From Actinomycetota bacterium (lineage in GTDB: Bacteria > Actinomycetota > Acidimicrobiia > Acidimicrobiales > Ilumatobacteraceae), in the NCBI GenBank assembly GCA_009705865.1, contig WLSJ01000089.1, forward strand, positions 1 through 7,135: DNA of 7,135 nucleotides. The letters are read 5' to 3'. The first letter of the stretch is position 1, and the number at the start of each line of letters is the position of its first letter. The notes below the pieces were generated by a model. That model did not search any database, was not told the DNA's origin, and was given only the letters and a program-made list of their open reading frames with translations. This document shows, piece by piece, positions 1 through 6,211 of this stretch. The position numbers were made by a program, and so were the translations under genes.

Positions 1-1523
1 AACACTGTTGGCAGTAAATCAAGATTCGTTACTGCGCAATCATCAATTTTTCCTGCCGCCTGGTGAGGCATCTTCACAAACATAGGAATCGTAAACAGAT
101 CAGTAACTTGACCAGCATTAGTGAAGTCAGTAGCACGCTGCATCAAGCCTGGTTCGAAGGAAATTCCGTGATCCGCTGTCACCATTACCAATGTCTTGTC
201 CCACAAACCAGCGTTCTGCATTCTGGTGATCAAGTTGTTGACCATTGAGTCAACTGCTGCCAGTTGATAGAGATACCTCTGAAAATAATCTTTGGGACGG
301 TCTCCCACAGAGGGGTTGAGATCTCCCAAAAATGTCGGACCGTGATACTGCTGCAACGATGGCGACATAAACCACGGACGGTGCGGCATGGTCAAGTGCA
401 TCACCGTTGCTGTCGGTGTCTTTGCCGAAACCATCCTGTCCACGGCTTCATTCATCATTCGGAACTGGAAGAACGGACCACCCTCCCGTGTGAGATCAAA
501 TTTTGCATTTGCTGGCTCATCAGCCCCTTCAACCACGGTAGTGGTATCAGATTTTGCAAAACCGCCCCACGATTGCCCCACAGATGGCAGCTGAGAGCGT
601 GTTTTCTCGGGAAGCACACGATGTCCGTACACAACCAATGCATCGGAAAGGAAACTCTTTAGTCGCGGCAAGTACAGACGTTCCAGATCCGTCGGATACG
701 CCGAAGCGCACACATTGCGTGGGCACAATGACGTCACGGATTCATACCCGTTGATTGGGTACGTCTTCTGAAGCATCGTGAAGATGTTGTTCGGGTGATC
801 TGACAAGAATGGCAAGTCTCCGATTTTAGGAATATTGGATGTGAAAATCGCCGGTACTGCCTGAAACGTTTGCTGGCTAACTGCAGTGGCATTGCGATGC
901 CATGTTGCTAAAGATGCAAGTTTGGAGAAACCTGGAAATCTCGTGGAATTTATATTGCCGTCAGCATCTAAGAGTGCAAAAAGCGGAGATTCATCAAAGA
1001 TGATTAATACCACGGGTGGCGCGCTAGCTGATGCAACAACGGGTGGCAACTTTGAATTAGAACCGGTCAGAACTGGCTGTATCTGGATGACAAACATCAC
1101 CGTAAGAAGCGGAGCCAAAGCCGACAGATACGTTGCAAACGCCTTCACCAAAGAACTCCGAATCAGCCCCATCACTATGAGACCAGAGATACCTAGTGCC
1201 AACGCGTATGTAATGACGTCCAGAGATACCCCTATTTGACGCAATAGTGCTAGCCCGAAGAGAAAACCGAACAACGAAAGAAGGATTCTGTGAACGATCT
1301 GGCCTGCACGTTTATTGATTGCAAAAATTATGTTTTCTATAACGACTGCTACAACAGTTGGCACGACAGCAACTAGAAAAATAAAGAATGCGATTTCGTA
1401 TTTGCTGACTTTAGCCGCTGCAAAAATAGGAAGATTTTTGCCGTACATATCAAAAATCGGCTGCGTAATAGCGATTGTCGCCAACATAAGCAATTCAAGT
1501 GAATTACGCAGGATGCGTTTCAT
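1..1523 (-). CDS. Membrane-anchored sulfatase-like / alkaline-phosphatase-superfamily phosphotransferase (3' end cut)
   Basis: The reading frame opens with ATG at 1523 and stays open for 507 codons to the left edge, so the C-terminus is missing. The N-terminal ~150 residues are hydrophobic, with about five membrane segments (roughly 9-25, 43-65, 79-98, 101-121, 130-148). The rest looks extracytoplasmic and carries alkaline-phosphatase-superfamily landmarks: an hhhFDE strand (D177, E178), a probable nucleophile T219 in SQQT followed by AVPAI, HLTMPHRPW (376-384), and the metal-binding TADHG (449-453). CPRNVC (267-272) could form an external disulfide. There is no CxPxR formylglycine signature, so true sulfate-ester hydrolysis is unlikely; the Thr nucleophile resembles lipoteichoic-acid-synthase and phosphoethanolamine-transferase enzymes. 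I infer transfer or removal of a phospho group on a surface glycan or lipid. It is the last visible gene of a three-gene operon, starting 5 bases after the methyltransferase stop with only a weak AGG ahead of it. The family call is firm; the substrate is unknown. Confidence 0.85.
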   Translation of the reverse strand, partial: MKRILRNSLELLMLATIAITQPIFDMYGKNLPIFAAAKVSKYEIAFFIFLVAVVPTVVAVVIENIIFAINKRAGQIVHRILLSLFGFLFGLALLRQIGVSLDVITYALALGISGLIVMGLIRSSLVKAFATYLSALAPLLTVMFVIQIQPVLTGSNSKLPPVVASASAPPVVLIIFDESPLFALLDADGNINSTRFPGFSKLASLATWHRNATAVSQQTFQAVPAIFTSNIPKIGDLPFLSDHPNNIFTMLQKTYPINGYESVTSLCPRNVCASAYPTDLERLYLPRLKSFLSDALVVYGHRVLPEKTRSQLPSVGQSWGGFAKSDTTTVVEGADEPANAKFDLTREGGPFFQFRMMNEAVDRMVSAKTPTATVMHLTMPHRPWFMSPSLQQYHGPTFLGDLNPSVGDRPKDYFQRYLYQLAAVDSMVNNLITRMQNAGLWDKTLVMVTADHGISFEPGLMQRATDFTNAGQVTDLFTIPMFVKMPHQAAGKIDDCAVTNLDLLPTV

Positions 1524-1528
1524 AATGC

Positions 1529-2926
1529 CTATTTTCGTATTGCGTAAAAGATTGTTCTAGTCCCGCTCGACAAAAGCATCTTTGATTTCACTGTAAAACG
1601 AGCTTCAAGGAGACGCTCAAATTCTGCAAGGTTGAAATCATCATGGATACCATCACGCTTATTGGTCAACAGTTTCTTCACCATTGGGTCATCGGCATGT
1701 GGCATCTCGATAATCAACTCTGGCGAGAGATCATGGAACATGTCTAACTGAGAAGCCAATGGCACGTGGAACGTAATGGCCATATGGTGAATTACGGCGA
1801 GTGCCATGACGATGTCTGGCTTGCCGCGATTAAAAATCCCGGGTCGCTCTTGACCGCGCCAACCAACTCCGCCACCGGAATCGGTGAGATCAACATAGAG
1901 AGGAAGAATCTTTTCGTTCTTCTCTGCTTTCAGTGTGTTGTACAAACGATCGATGACAAGAGGATCTGCATCCATTGCCACTACATAGTCAGAGTGCGCA
2001 GACGCAATACGACTAAACACGCCATCATTGCAACCGATATCCCACACTTGCTTTCGGGGAGCCGACGCCACTGCATCTCGAACAAACTTTTGCTTCTCAT
2101 CAAGACTTGATTCGATGTAGTGCCCACGCTCTGAGTATTCAGACCATGTCGACTTCTTGTCTCCAAGATTGATTCCGGCAACGATGCCTTCAAGCTTCTT
2201 CATGGTTGCATCCAGTACTTGTGCATTCAATCCAGATTTTGCAGCCTGGCTCTTGATGTCAACGTTTGAATCGGCGTAACGCTTTTGAGCTGCAGCGTGC
2301 AATACAACATGCGTCAAGCGACCTTTACGGGGGTGCAAGACACTTGCTGGCAATAATTTGCGCATTGTGTCGATTGAAATTCCGTTCACAGAGCCGCGAA
2401 GCATCTGTTGAAAACCAACGCCTAAATATCCCTGAAGCATCAGTGGATACAGGAACATTTCGCAAAACTGCTGGTATCCGTACCAAGGGTCACCTTTACG
2501 CCTCACTTCGAAGGAACCAGCGTCAATGAATTGAGCTCTAGATCCGATGAACTGAACGTTGTATGGCGTTGCGTCTTTGACACCAATGCCGTCGGTCAGT
2601 GCTGCTCGACTTAACTTCAACTGCAACAGAGCAGCATCTTGCAACATTGAAAATGTCCACTCATACGGATATGAAATAAACGGAACAAGAGGATGCGTCA
2701 TTGCGCTCACCCATGGGGCAGAAAGACCAACTGACGAAGGCTCGACGATGGTCGACTCAATGAGGTCACCAGATTCGAGAGCACGTTGCATGGACTTCTT
2801 TTTCCATACTGCGTCAATATCTTTGGCGCCCATGTCGGTAAAGGCACGAACGACCTTGCCGTCACCAACAAAGACCTTGCTGAGGGGGTCGCGAAAAGAG
2901 CCGGGGTCTTGCTGAATAGTGGACAT
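1529..2926 (-). CDS. NoeA-like protein: kinase-like N-terminal domain fused to a class I SAM methyltransferase
   Basis: This 465-residue protein resembles the rhizobial NoeA family, annotated as SAM-dependent methyltransferases. The C-terminal half has a Rossmann methyltransferase core: motif I VWDIGCNDGVFS (294-305), the acidic end of strand 2 in VVAMDADP (315-322, D319 or D321), DLTD (346-349), and motif IV-like DIVMALAVIHHMA (371-383). The N-terminal half is distinct: YPYEWTF (86-92) leads into a long helix, then KDATPYN (117-123) and FIDAGSFE (133-140). These look like the Dx4N catalytic loop and the metal-binding Asp of kinase-fold proteins; that reading is my inference. No signal peptide or membrane segment is visible, so it is probably cytoplasmic. 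It starts 3 bases after the small membrane-protein gene with no clear ribosome binding site, which suggests translational coupling, and lies 5 bases ahead of the membrane phosphotransferase/sulfatase gene. The methyl acceptor is not identifiable; a surface glycan precursor is a guess from context. Confidence 0.85.
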   Translation of the reverse strand: MSTIQQDPGSFRDPLSKVFVGDGKVVRAFTDMGAKDIDAVWKKKSMQRALESGDLIESTIVEPSSVGLSAPWVSAMTHPLVPFISYPYEWTFSMLQDAALLQLKLSRAALTDGIGVKDATPYNVQFIGSRAQFIDAGSFEVRRKGDPWYGYQQFCEMFLYPLMLQGYLGVGFQQMLRGSVNGISIDTMRKLLPASVLHPRKGRLTHVVLHAAAQKRYADSNVDIKSQAAKSGLNAQVLDATMKKLEGIVAGINLGDKKSTWSEYSERGHYIESSLDEKQKFVRDAVASAPRKQVWDIGCNDGVFSRIASAHSDYVVAMDADPLVIDRLYNTLKAEKNEKILPLYVDLTDSGGGVGWRGQERPGIFNRGKPDIVMALAVIHHMAITFHVPLASQLDMFHDLSPELIIEMPHADDPMVKKLLTNKRDGIHDDFNLAEFERLLEARFTVKSKMLLSSGTRTIFYAIRK

Positions 2927-2929
2927 GGG

Positions 2930-3112
2930 TTAGTCGTGGGAAGAAGACGAATCGTCCTCGGCGGACGAATCAAACTCTGGCATCGGCTTTCCGGTGATTT
3001 TGGACTTCACGCGAGCGGTCCACATTTTCACGGCAACGCCAAGGCCCGCCATGCCGCCAGCTATGGCGGTGATAATCATGCTGCCGCTTGCGGCGTCTAA
3101 GTAACTGAACAT
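2930..3112 (-). CDS. Small single-pass membrane protein, function unknown, first gene of the operon
   Basis: This is a 60-residue ORF starting at ATG 3112. Residues 12-30 form one Gly/Ala-rich membrane segment containing AIAGGMAGLG; 29-42 are basic (K29, R34, K36, K38, K42); and 46-60 are an acidic, serine-rich tail ending SSAEDDSSSSHD. The positive-inside rule would put the C-terminal tail in the cytoplasm. I treat it as real because it sits directly behind a plausible promoter, ends 3 bases before the NoeA-like gene on the same strand, and has a coherent segment-basic-acidic layout. From memory, similar small proteins occur beside sulfatase-like genes in actinobacteria, but I cannot confirm that here. 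A role as anchor or scaffold for the cytoplasmic methyltransferase or the membrane enzyme is inference. No enzymatic motif is visible. Confidence 0.75.
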   Translation of the reverse strand: MFSYLDAASGSMIITAIAGGMAGLGVAVKMWTARVKSKITGKPMPEFDSSAEDDSSSSHD

Positions 3113-3130
3113 GGGGTCAATCGTACCCCA
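3112..3130. repeat. 6-bp inverted repeat TGGGGT/ACCCCA enclosing the minus -10 box
   Basis: On the plus strand, TGGGGT (3112-3117) and ACCCCA (3125-3130) are exact inverted repeats separated by seven bases. The candidate -10 box of the minus-strand operon lies inside and touching this dyad, and the right arm's neighbour is the start codon. It could be an operator or, if transcribed, a small hairpin. With arms this short, chance is possible. Confidence 0.35.
3120..3125 (-). promoter_or_regulatory. Candidate -10 box TACGAT for the 3-gene minus-strand operon
   Basis: Reading the minus strand, TACGAT fits the actinobacterial TANNNT consensus and is followed by seven bases (TGACCCC) and then the ATG at 3112, so transcription would begin at or next to the start codon. 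No Shine-Dalgarno sequence lies at the right distance. The -35 is weak (CTGTTT at a 17-base spacing). Confidence 0.5.
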
Positions 3131-3134
3131 CTGC

Positions 3135-3149
3135 CTTGTTTCAAACAGG
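3135..3149. promoter_or_regulatory. Candidate operator: near-palindrome CTTGTTTCAAACAGG in the divergent promoter region
   Basis: TGTTTCAAACA (3137-3147) is a perfect odd palindrome centred on C3142. The symmetry extends to 3135-3149 with one mismatched pair (3136/3148). The centre lies about 30 bases upstream of the inferred minus-strand transcript start and about 59 upstream of the plus-strand one, so a bound regulator would cover the minus -35 region. No regulator gene is in the window. Confidence 0.4.
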
Positions 3150-3188
3150 AACCCCCTAATAAAAGCCTGTGTCCTAGGTCATCCTCGT

Positions 3189-3194
3189 TAGCAT
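3189..3194 (+). promoter_or_regulatory. Candidate -10 box TAGCAT for the PLP enzyme gene
   Basis: TAGCAT fits TANNNT and is followed by CTCACT and then the GTG start at 3201, six bases later. Its first three bases also form an in-frame TAG stop, so no earlier start is possible and the GTG is fixed as the start. No Shine-Dalgarno sequence fits between, which implies a leaderless mRNA. No convincing -35 is seen. Confidence 0.55.
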
Positions 3195-3200
3195 CTCACT

Positions 3201-4358
3201 GTGCCCCACAAGCCTGATACCAACGCCATTACCTCGGGCAGAGACCAATCGCGGTCTCTTTCTCCTGCCGTCTGGGCAAGCACCGTGTGGGAAACAGACA
3301 GCCTTGAGGATGCAAAAAAAAGGGCTACTGGTCTTCGTTCAGGGGCCTTCTATTCCCGATTTGCCAATCCCACAGTCACACAATTCGAAGACGCGATCTC
3401 CCAACTAGAAGGAGCTGAATCAGCACTTGCGTTTGGGTCTGGAATGGGCGCAGTTGCTTCTGTGATCTTGTCACTGTGTGGAAATGGATCCCACATCGTT
3501 GCTCAGAACAACTTGTACGGAGCAACACTTTCCTTTCTCCAAGGGCCGTGTGCGCGCTTTGGCATTGAAACAACATTTGTTGACCCCACTGTTCCGGGTT
3601 CTTTTGCAGCCGCGGTTATCCCCGGTAAAACAATGCTCGTCATTGCAGAGACTCCGTCCAACCCGCGATTAGCAATTACTAACCTTTCCGAATTAGGCGC
3701 CATTCGAGGCCCGTTTACGATTGTCGATTCCACGCTTGCTACTCCGATGGGACAACGCCCACTCGATTTCGGTGTCGACATTGTTTTGCACTCTGCCACC
3801 AAAGGCATTGGCGGACACAATGACGCACTTCTCGGAGTTATTGCTGGTGAAAAAGATCTGATTGATTCTGTATGGAACTATGCCGTCATGCATGGGGCCG
3901 TTGCGTCACCGTATGACGCTGCAAATGGGCTACGTGGCATACGAACACTTGGTGTTCGCACAGAGCGCCAAAACCAGAGCGCGTTAATACTGGCACGTTC
4001 CCTTGAGGGGCATTCGAAAGTTCTCTCGGTCTCGCATCCATTTTTAGAATCGCATCCACAACATTCGCTAGCGCGTGACCAAATGCGTCACGGAGGAACT
4101 GTGATTGCTGTGGAACTATCAGGCGGTCAATCAGCATGCCAGTCACTAGTTGCGCAATTACAACTCGTTCGTATCGCTACTTCGTTTGGTGGACCAGAAA
4201 CCTTGGTCTGCCACCCAGCATCCAGTACACATGTTGGACTATCGCCTGAAGCACTTGCAACAATGGGCGTCACCGATGGGTTACTGCGATTTTCAATTGG
4301 TCTTGAAGATGCTGACGATCTTGTTGACGATATTCACCGCGCCCTTGCAACGCAGTAA
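3201..4358 (+). CDS. PLP-dependent transsulfuration enzyme (cystathionine gamma-synthase / gamma-lyase family)
   Basis: This 385-residue protein matches the usual length of the Cys/Met-metabolism PLP family (about 380-400). Diagnostic motifs run in order: YSRFANPT (51-58; Y51 and R53 contact PLP phosphate of the partner subunit in relatives), GSGMGA (79-84), NNLYGAT (103-109; Y106 stacks on PLP), AETPSNP (149-155), VDSTLATP (175-182; D176 binds the pyridine nitrogen), HSATKGIGGHND (197-208; K201 is the Schiff-base lysine), and LLRFSIGLED (361-370; R363 binds the substrate carboxylate). The STHVGLSPE stretch near 342-350 resembles E. coli cystathionine gamma-synthase (MTHAGMAPE). Position 108 is Ala where methionine gamma-lyases have Cys, which argues against that activity. 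Synthase, lyase and sulfhydrylase activities cannot be separated from sequence alone. It is cytoplasmic and probably acts in methionine/cysteine interconversion. It stands alone as a transcription unit, starting with GTG and ending 3 bases from a converging gene. Confidence 0.92.
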   Translation: MPHKPDTNAITSGRDQSRSLSPAVWASTVWETDSLEDAKKRATGLRSGAFYSRFANPTVTQFEDAISQLEGAESALAFGSGMGAVASVILSLCGNGSHIVAQNNLYGATLSFLQGPCARFGIETTFVDPTVPGSFAAAVIPGKTMLVIAETPSNPRLAITNLSELGAIRGPFTIVDSTLATPMGQRPLDFGVDIVLHSATKGIGGHNDALLGVIAGEKDLIDSVWNYAVMHGAVASPYDAANGLRGIRTLGVRTERQNQSALILARSLEGHSKVLSVSHPFLESHPQHSLARDQMRHGGTVIAVELSGGQSACQSLVAQLQLVRIATSFGGPETLVCHPASSTHVGLSPEALATMGVTDGLLRFSIGLEDADDLVDDIHRALATQ

Positions 4359-4378
4359 TGCCTAGGCCTTCTTAGGCA
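4359..4378. terminator. Small hairpin over the convergent gene junction, possible weak bidirectional terminator
   Basis: TGCCTA (4359-4364) pairs exactly with TAGGCA (4373-4378) around an 8-base loop. It begins right after the TAA of the PLP enzyme and includes the stop codon (4364-4362) and last codons of the converging DUF1295 gene. There is no clear U-run on either side, so intrinsic termination would be weak. Confidence 0.35.
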
Positions 4379-5138
4379 ACCGTGGGATAAACACGCTGGT
4401 TCGTGCTGCGTACTCTGCATACCCCTCGCGTCGCTTATTCAACGAACGCTCAAGCATTGGCACGCCAGAAACCTTCAATAAGAAAAATGTCATGACTACT
4501 GGACCGATAAATCCAATCACTCCGCTTCCAGTCTCGGCACCCACTATGCCAATACCCCACCACAACAGTGCGTTGCCAAAATAATTTGGGTGTCTGGTCA
4601 AACTCCACAATCCGGTCTGCATAACTTTTCCAGCGTTAGATGGATCACGCTTAAAACGCGCAAGTTGCAGATCGCCGATTGCTTCGAATGCAAATCCAAC
4701 AAGCCACACCATGATCCCGATAACAGCTATCGGCCCAATGCCTGGCGATGAATCTGCATTGCCAAACATGACAGGCAACGAAACAATCCACATCAGCGCA
4801 CCTTGCAACCCAAAGACAGTGACAAGACTGATGACGCCGAACGATGCGCCCTTTTTCTTGCGCATTGCTTTGTAGCGCCAATCTTCTCCGTGACCCAGAT
4901 TTCGCTTGGCTAGATACGTGCCAAGCCGAACGCCCCAGATACCGACCATTAGCGCTAACAGCGTTTGTCGAGTCGAGTCGCCATCAACAGTAAGTGCAAG
5001 TACCCACGAAGTCACAGCAAAGCCGAGACCCCACACAATGTCAACGATGGATGCATTGCGTATCACGAGACTTATGAGCCACGTAGTGACCATGATGATC
5101 AAGATGGTGACTGCAGAAATAATCATCGCGCTACCCAT
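4362..5138 (-). CDS. DUF1295 integral membrane protein (steroid 5-alpha-reductase / isoprenylcysteine methyltransferase-like)
   Basis: This is a 258-residue polytopic membrane protein with hydrophobic segments near 5-26, 34-50, 58-76, 100-124, 135-152, 187-200 and 203-222. Family hallmarks are SIVDIVWG (30-37), GIWGVRLGTYLAKR (66-79), FEAIGDLQLARFK (151-163), GLWSLTRHPNYFGN (176-189) and the C-terminal block VPMLERSL with EYAARTSVFIP (226-251). The RHPNYFG block is shared with membrane methyltransferases and sterol/fatty-enoyl reductases that bind SAM or NADPH; the actual reaction of DUF1295 proteins is mostly undefined. Relatives usually have Asp or Glu after RHPNYFG, but this one has N189. 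The start overlaps the acyltransferase stop by 8 bases (ATGGGTAG), and a GGGGA lies about 8 bases upstream, so translation is likely coupled. The pairing suggests a role in lipid modification or lipid-chain reduction. Confidence 0.88.
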   Translation of the reverse strand: MGSAMIISAVTILIIMVTTWLISLVIRNASIVDIVWGLGFAVTSWVLALTVDGDSTRQTLLALMVGIWGVRLGTYLAKRNLGHGEDWRYKAMRKKKGASFGVISLVTVFGLQGALMWIVSLPVMFGNADSSPGIGPIAVIGIMVWLVGFAFEAIGDLQLARFKRDPSNAGKVMQTGLWSLTRHPNYFGNALLWWGIGIVGAETGSGVIGFIGPVVMTFFLLKVSGVPMLERSLNKRREGYAEYAARTSVFIPRLPKKA

Positions 5139-6138
5139 GTTTGGTTTCCCCGCTTCTTTCGTTTTCTTTCAATAGTTGAGCGGCTACCGAGCGATCCATT
5201 TTTGCCCACTGCTCATCAAGCCATATTACAAATTCGTCTCCCGATGGAATGTTGTGTCGTGCATGTTCTTCTACTCGCACAAAAACACGTGCCTTGGTAT
5301 TGCCGAGATGTCGTAGAACGCCGCTAAAAGTATCAAGGCCATCAAAGCCGCTATGCCACATTGTGAGCACATGAGCTTGTGGAACCGCTGTGAGCAGTGC
5401 ACTAGCGCCAGCCGGCTTCGGAGCGATGAGATATTGCAAACCTGACAAACGTTCAGCACGAGACGGCGAGCGCTCTTGCAGTTTTTCAAGTGCTCGCGTT
5501 CGCTTCTTTGCGCTCGCCCGGCTCCCCTCTGGAAAGATCACCGCCGCGTCGCCGACAGACAGTCCGAGCGCCATTTGTTCTATGCCTTGCAGTTCACCAG
5601 CAACATTTGATGATTCTCGGTCTACGAAATAGTTCGGCAACCGATGTCCAAGAATGTCGAGGCACGGATCAATCTTCAATTCCTTTTTCAACACATAACG
5701 AGGACGCAATGACGCATGTGTAGCCAATACCCAGGCACTCATTATTGAGTCAGCCAAACTTGCATGACGACATAAAACAATGAAAGGTCCTGGTCCAAGA
5801 TTGTCGGCACCTTCTACAGTTATTTGAAGTCCAACAGTAAAACCAAGCGCTTGGATAATGCTGCGTGTCCACCACTTTTGCAATGCGTAGTGCGCATTGA
5901 CATCTCGACTGCGGCCCGCGCAGAACAAGAACATGGCGACAAGAACACCACACACCTCGAGCCACGCCCACAGTGTTCCGAATACGATAAATCGTGAAAT
6001 CGGAAAGCGCCAACGACCCCGGGCTGCATCAACCAGAACCGTTGCGATTACCCACACTGGGCTTGTCAGAGTGAGGCCAAGCGCCATCAGCACAACGCCA
6101 ATGAACATGACAGGGCGTCGCACCCAACTGGATTTCAT
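5131..6138 (-). CDS. Lysophospholipid / 1-acylglycerol-3-phosphate acyltransferase, YihG-like
   Basis: This 335-residue LPLAT-superfamily enzyme transfers an acyl chain to a lysophospholipid or acylglycerol phosphate at the inner membrane face. Two hydrophobic segments (about 9-35 and 49-73) precede the catalytic domain. Block I is RHASLADS (124-131), giving the Hx4D pair H125/D130. Block II is around RYVLKKELK (147-155). Block III includes IFPEGSR (201-207), with Ser in place of the commoner Thr. Block IV is LIAPKPAGASALL (237-249). The long tail with WLDEQWAKMDR (306-316) and the PKPAG block resemble E. coli YihG rather than the shorter PlsC, so I call it YihG-like and do not assign plsC. 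The start is fixed by an in-frame TAG at 6150-6148, twelve bases upstream, with no other start between. It is the first gene of an operon with DUF1295 (8-base overlap). The preferred acyl donor and acceptor are unknown. Confidence 0.9.
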   Translation of the reverse strand: MKSSWVRRPVMFIGVVLMALGLTLTSPVWVIATVLVDAARGRWRFPISRFIVFGTLWAWLEVCGVLVAMFLFCAGRSRDVNAHYALQKWWTRSIIQALGFTVGLQITVEGADNLGPGPFIVLCRHASLADSIMSAWVLATHASLRPRYVLKKELKIDPCLDILGHRLPNYFVDRESSNVAGELQGIEQMALGLSVGDAAVIFPEGSRASAKKRTRALEKLQERSPSRAERLSGLQYLIAPKPAGASALLTAVPQAHVLTMWHSGFDGLDTFSGVLRHLGNTKARVFVRVEEHARHNIPSGDEFVIWLDEQWAKMDRSVAAQLLKENERSGETKHG

Positions 6139-6141
6139 AGG

Positions 6142-6179
6142 AGAACCCTATTCCGAATGGTGCCCTCAGGCTAGAACCC
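6142..6179. repeat. Direct repeat AGAACCC, two copies 31 bases apart
   Basis: AGAACCC occurs at 6142-6148 and 6173-6179, a spacing of 31 bases or about three helical turns, in the divergent promoter region. The first copy overlaps the acyltransferase -10 box. AACCCA (6175-6180) is also an inverted match to TGGGTT (6190-6195). It could be a regulator binding array, but heptamer repeats can arise by chance. Confidence 0.3.
6145..6150 (-). promoter_or_regulatory. Candidate -10 box TAGGGT for the acyltransferase-DUF1295 operon
   Basis: On the minus strand, TAGGGT (a TANNNT match) is followed by TCTCCT and then the ATG at 6138, a six-base gap. Its TAG is also in frame with the gene, so the coding region cannot extend upstream. 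A leaderless transcript is implied. No strong -35 is seen at 16-18 bases. Confidence 0.5.
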
Positions 6180-6211
6180 AAGGGATTTATGGGTTTTACT
6201 TTTACTTTTCG

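Noticed and set aside
264..662. Plus-strand ORF of 132 codons
   Set aside because: It lies opposite the membrane sulfatase-like gene, whose frame is open over 507 codons with family motifs. The plus-strand translation has no coherent domain and is rich in Cys, His and Arg, as shadow frames are.
710..725. CPRNVC in the sulfatase-like protein as a formylglycine signature
   Set aside because: The signature needs C/S-x-P-x-R; here Pro directly follows Cys and Arg follows Pro, and the position is well after the expected nucleophile site. A disulfide pair is more likely.
886..1239. Plus-strand ORF of 117 codons
   Set aside because: Antisense to the membrane region and start of the catalytic domain of the sulfatase-like gene; no promoter, ribosome binding site or recognisable domain.
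1315..1560. Plus-strand ORF with a hydrophobic stretch
   Set aside because: It mirrors the membrane segments of the minus-strand gene and crosses its start and the preceding stop. The hydrophobicity comes from the complementary strand.
2559..2915. Plus-strand ORF of 118 codons opposite the NoeA-like gene
   Set aside because: No family resemblance, no ribosome binding site, and wholly inside a well-supported minus-strand gene.
3503..3820. Minus-strand ORF of 105 codons within the PLP enzyme gene
   Set aside because: Shadow of the PLP enzyme coding frame, which carries all catalytic motifs over the same bases.
6194..6209. TTTTACTTTTACTTTTC tandem repeat
   Set aside because: Only two units plus a partial in a T-rich promoter; too short to call a meaningful repeat.
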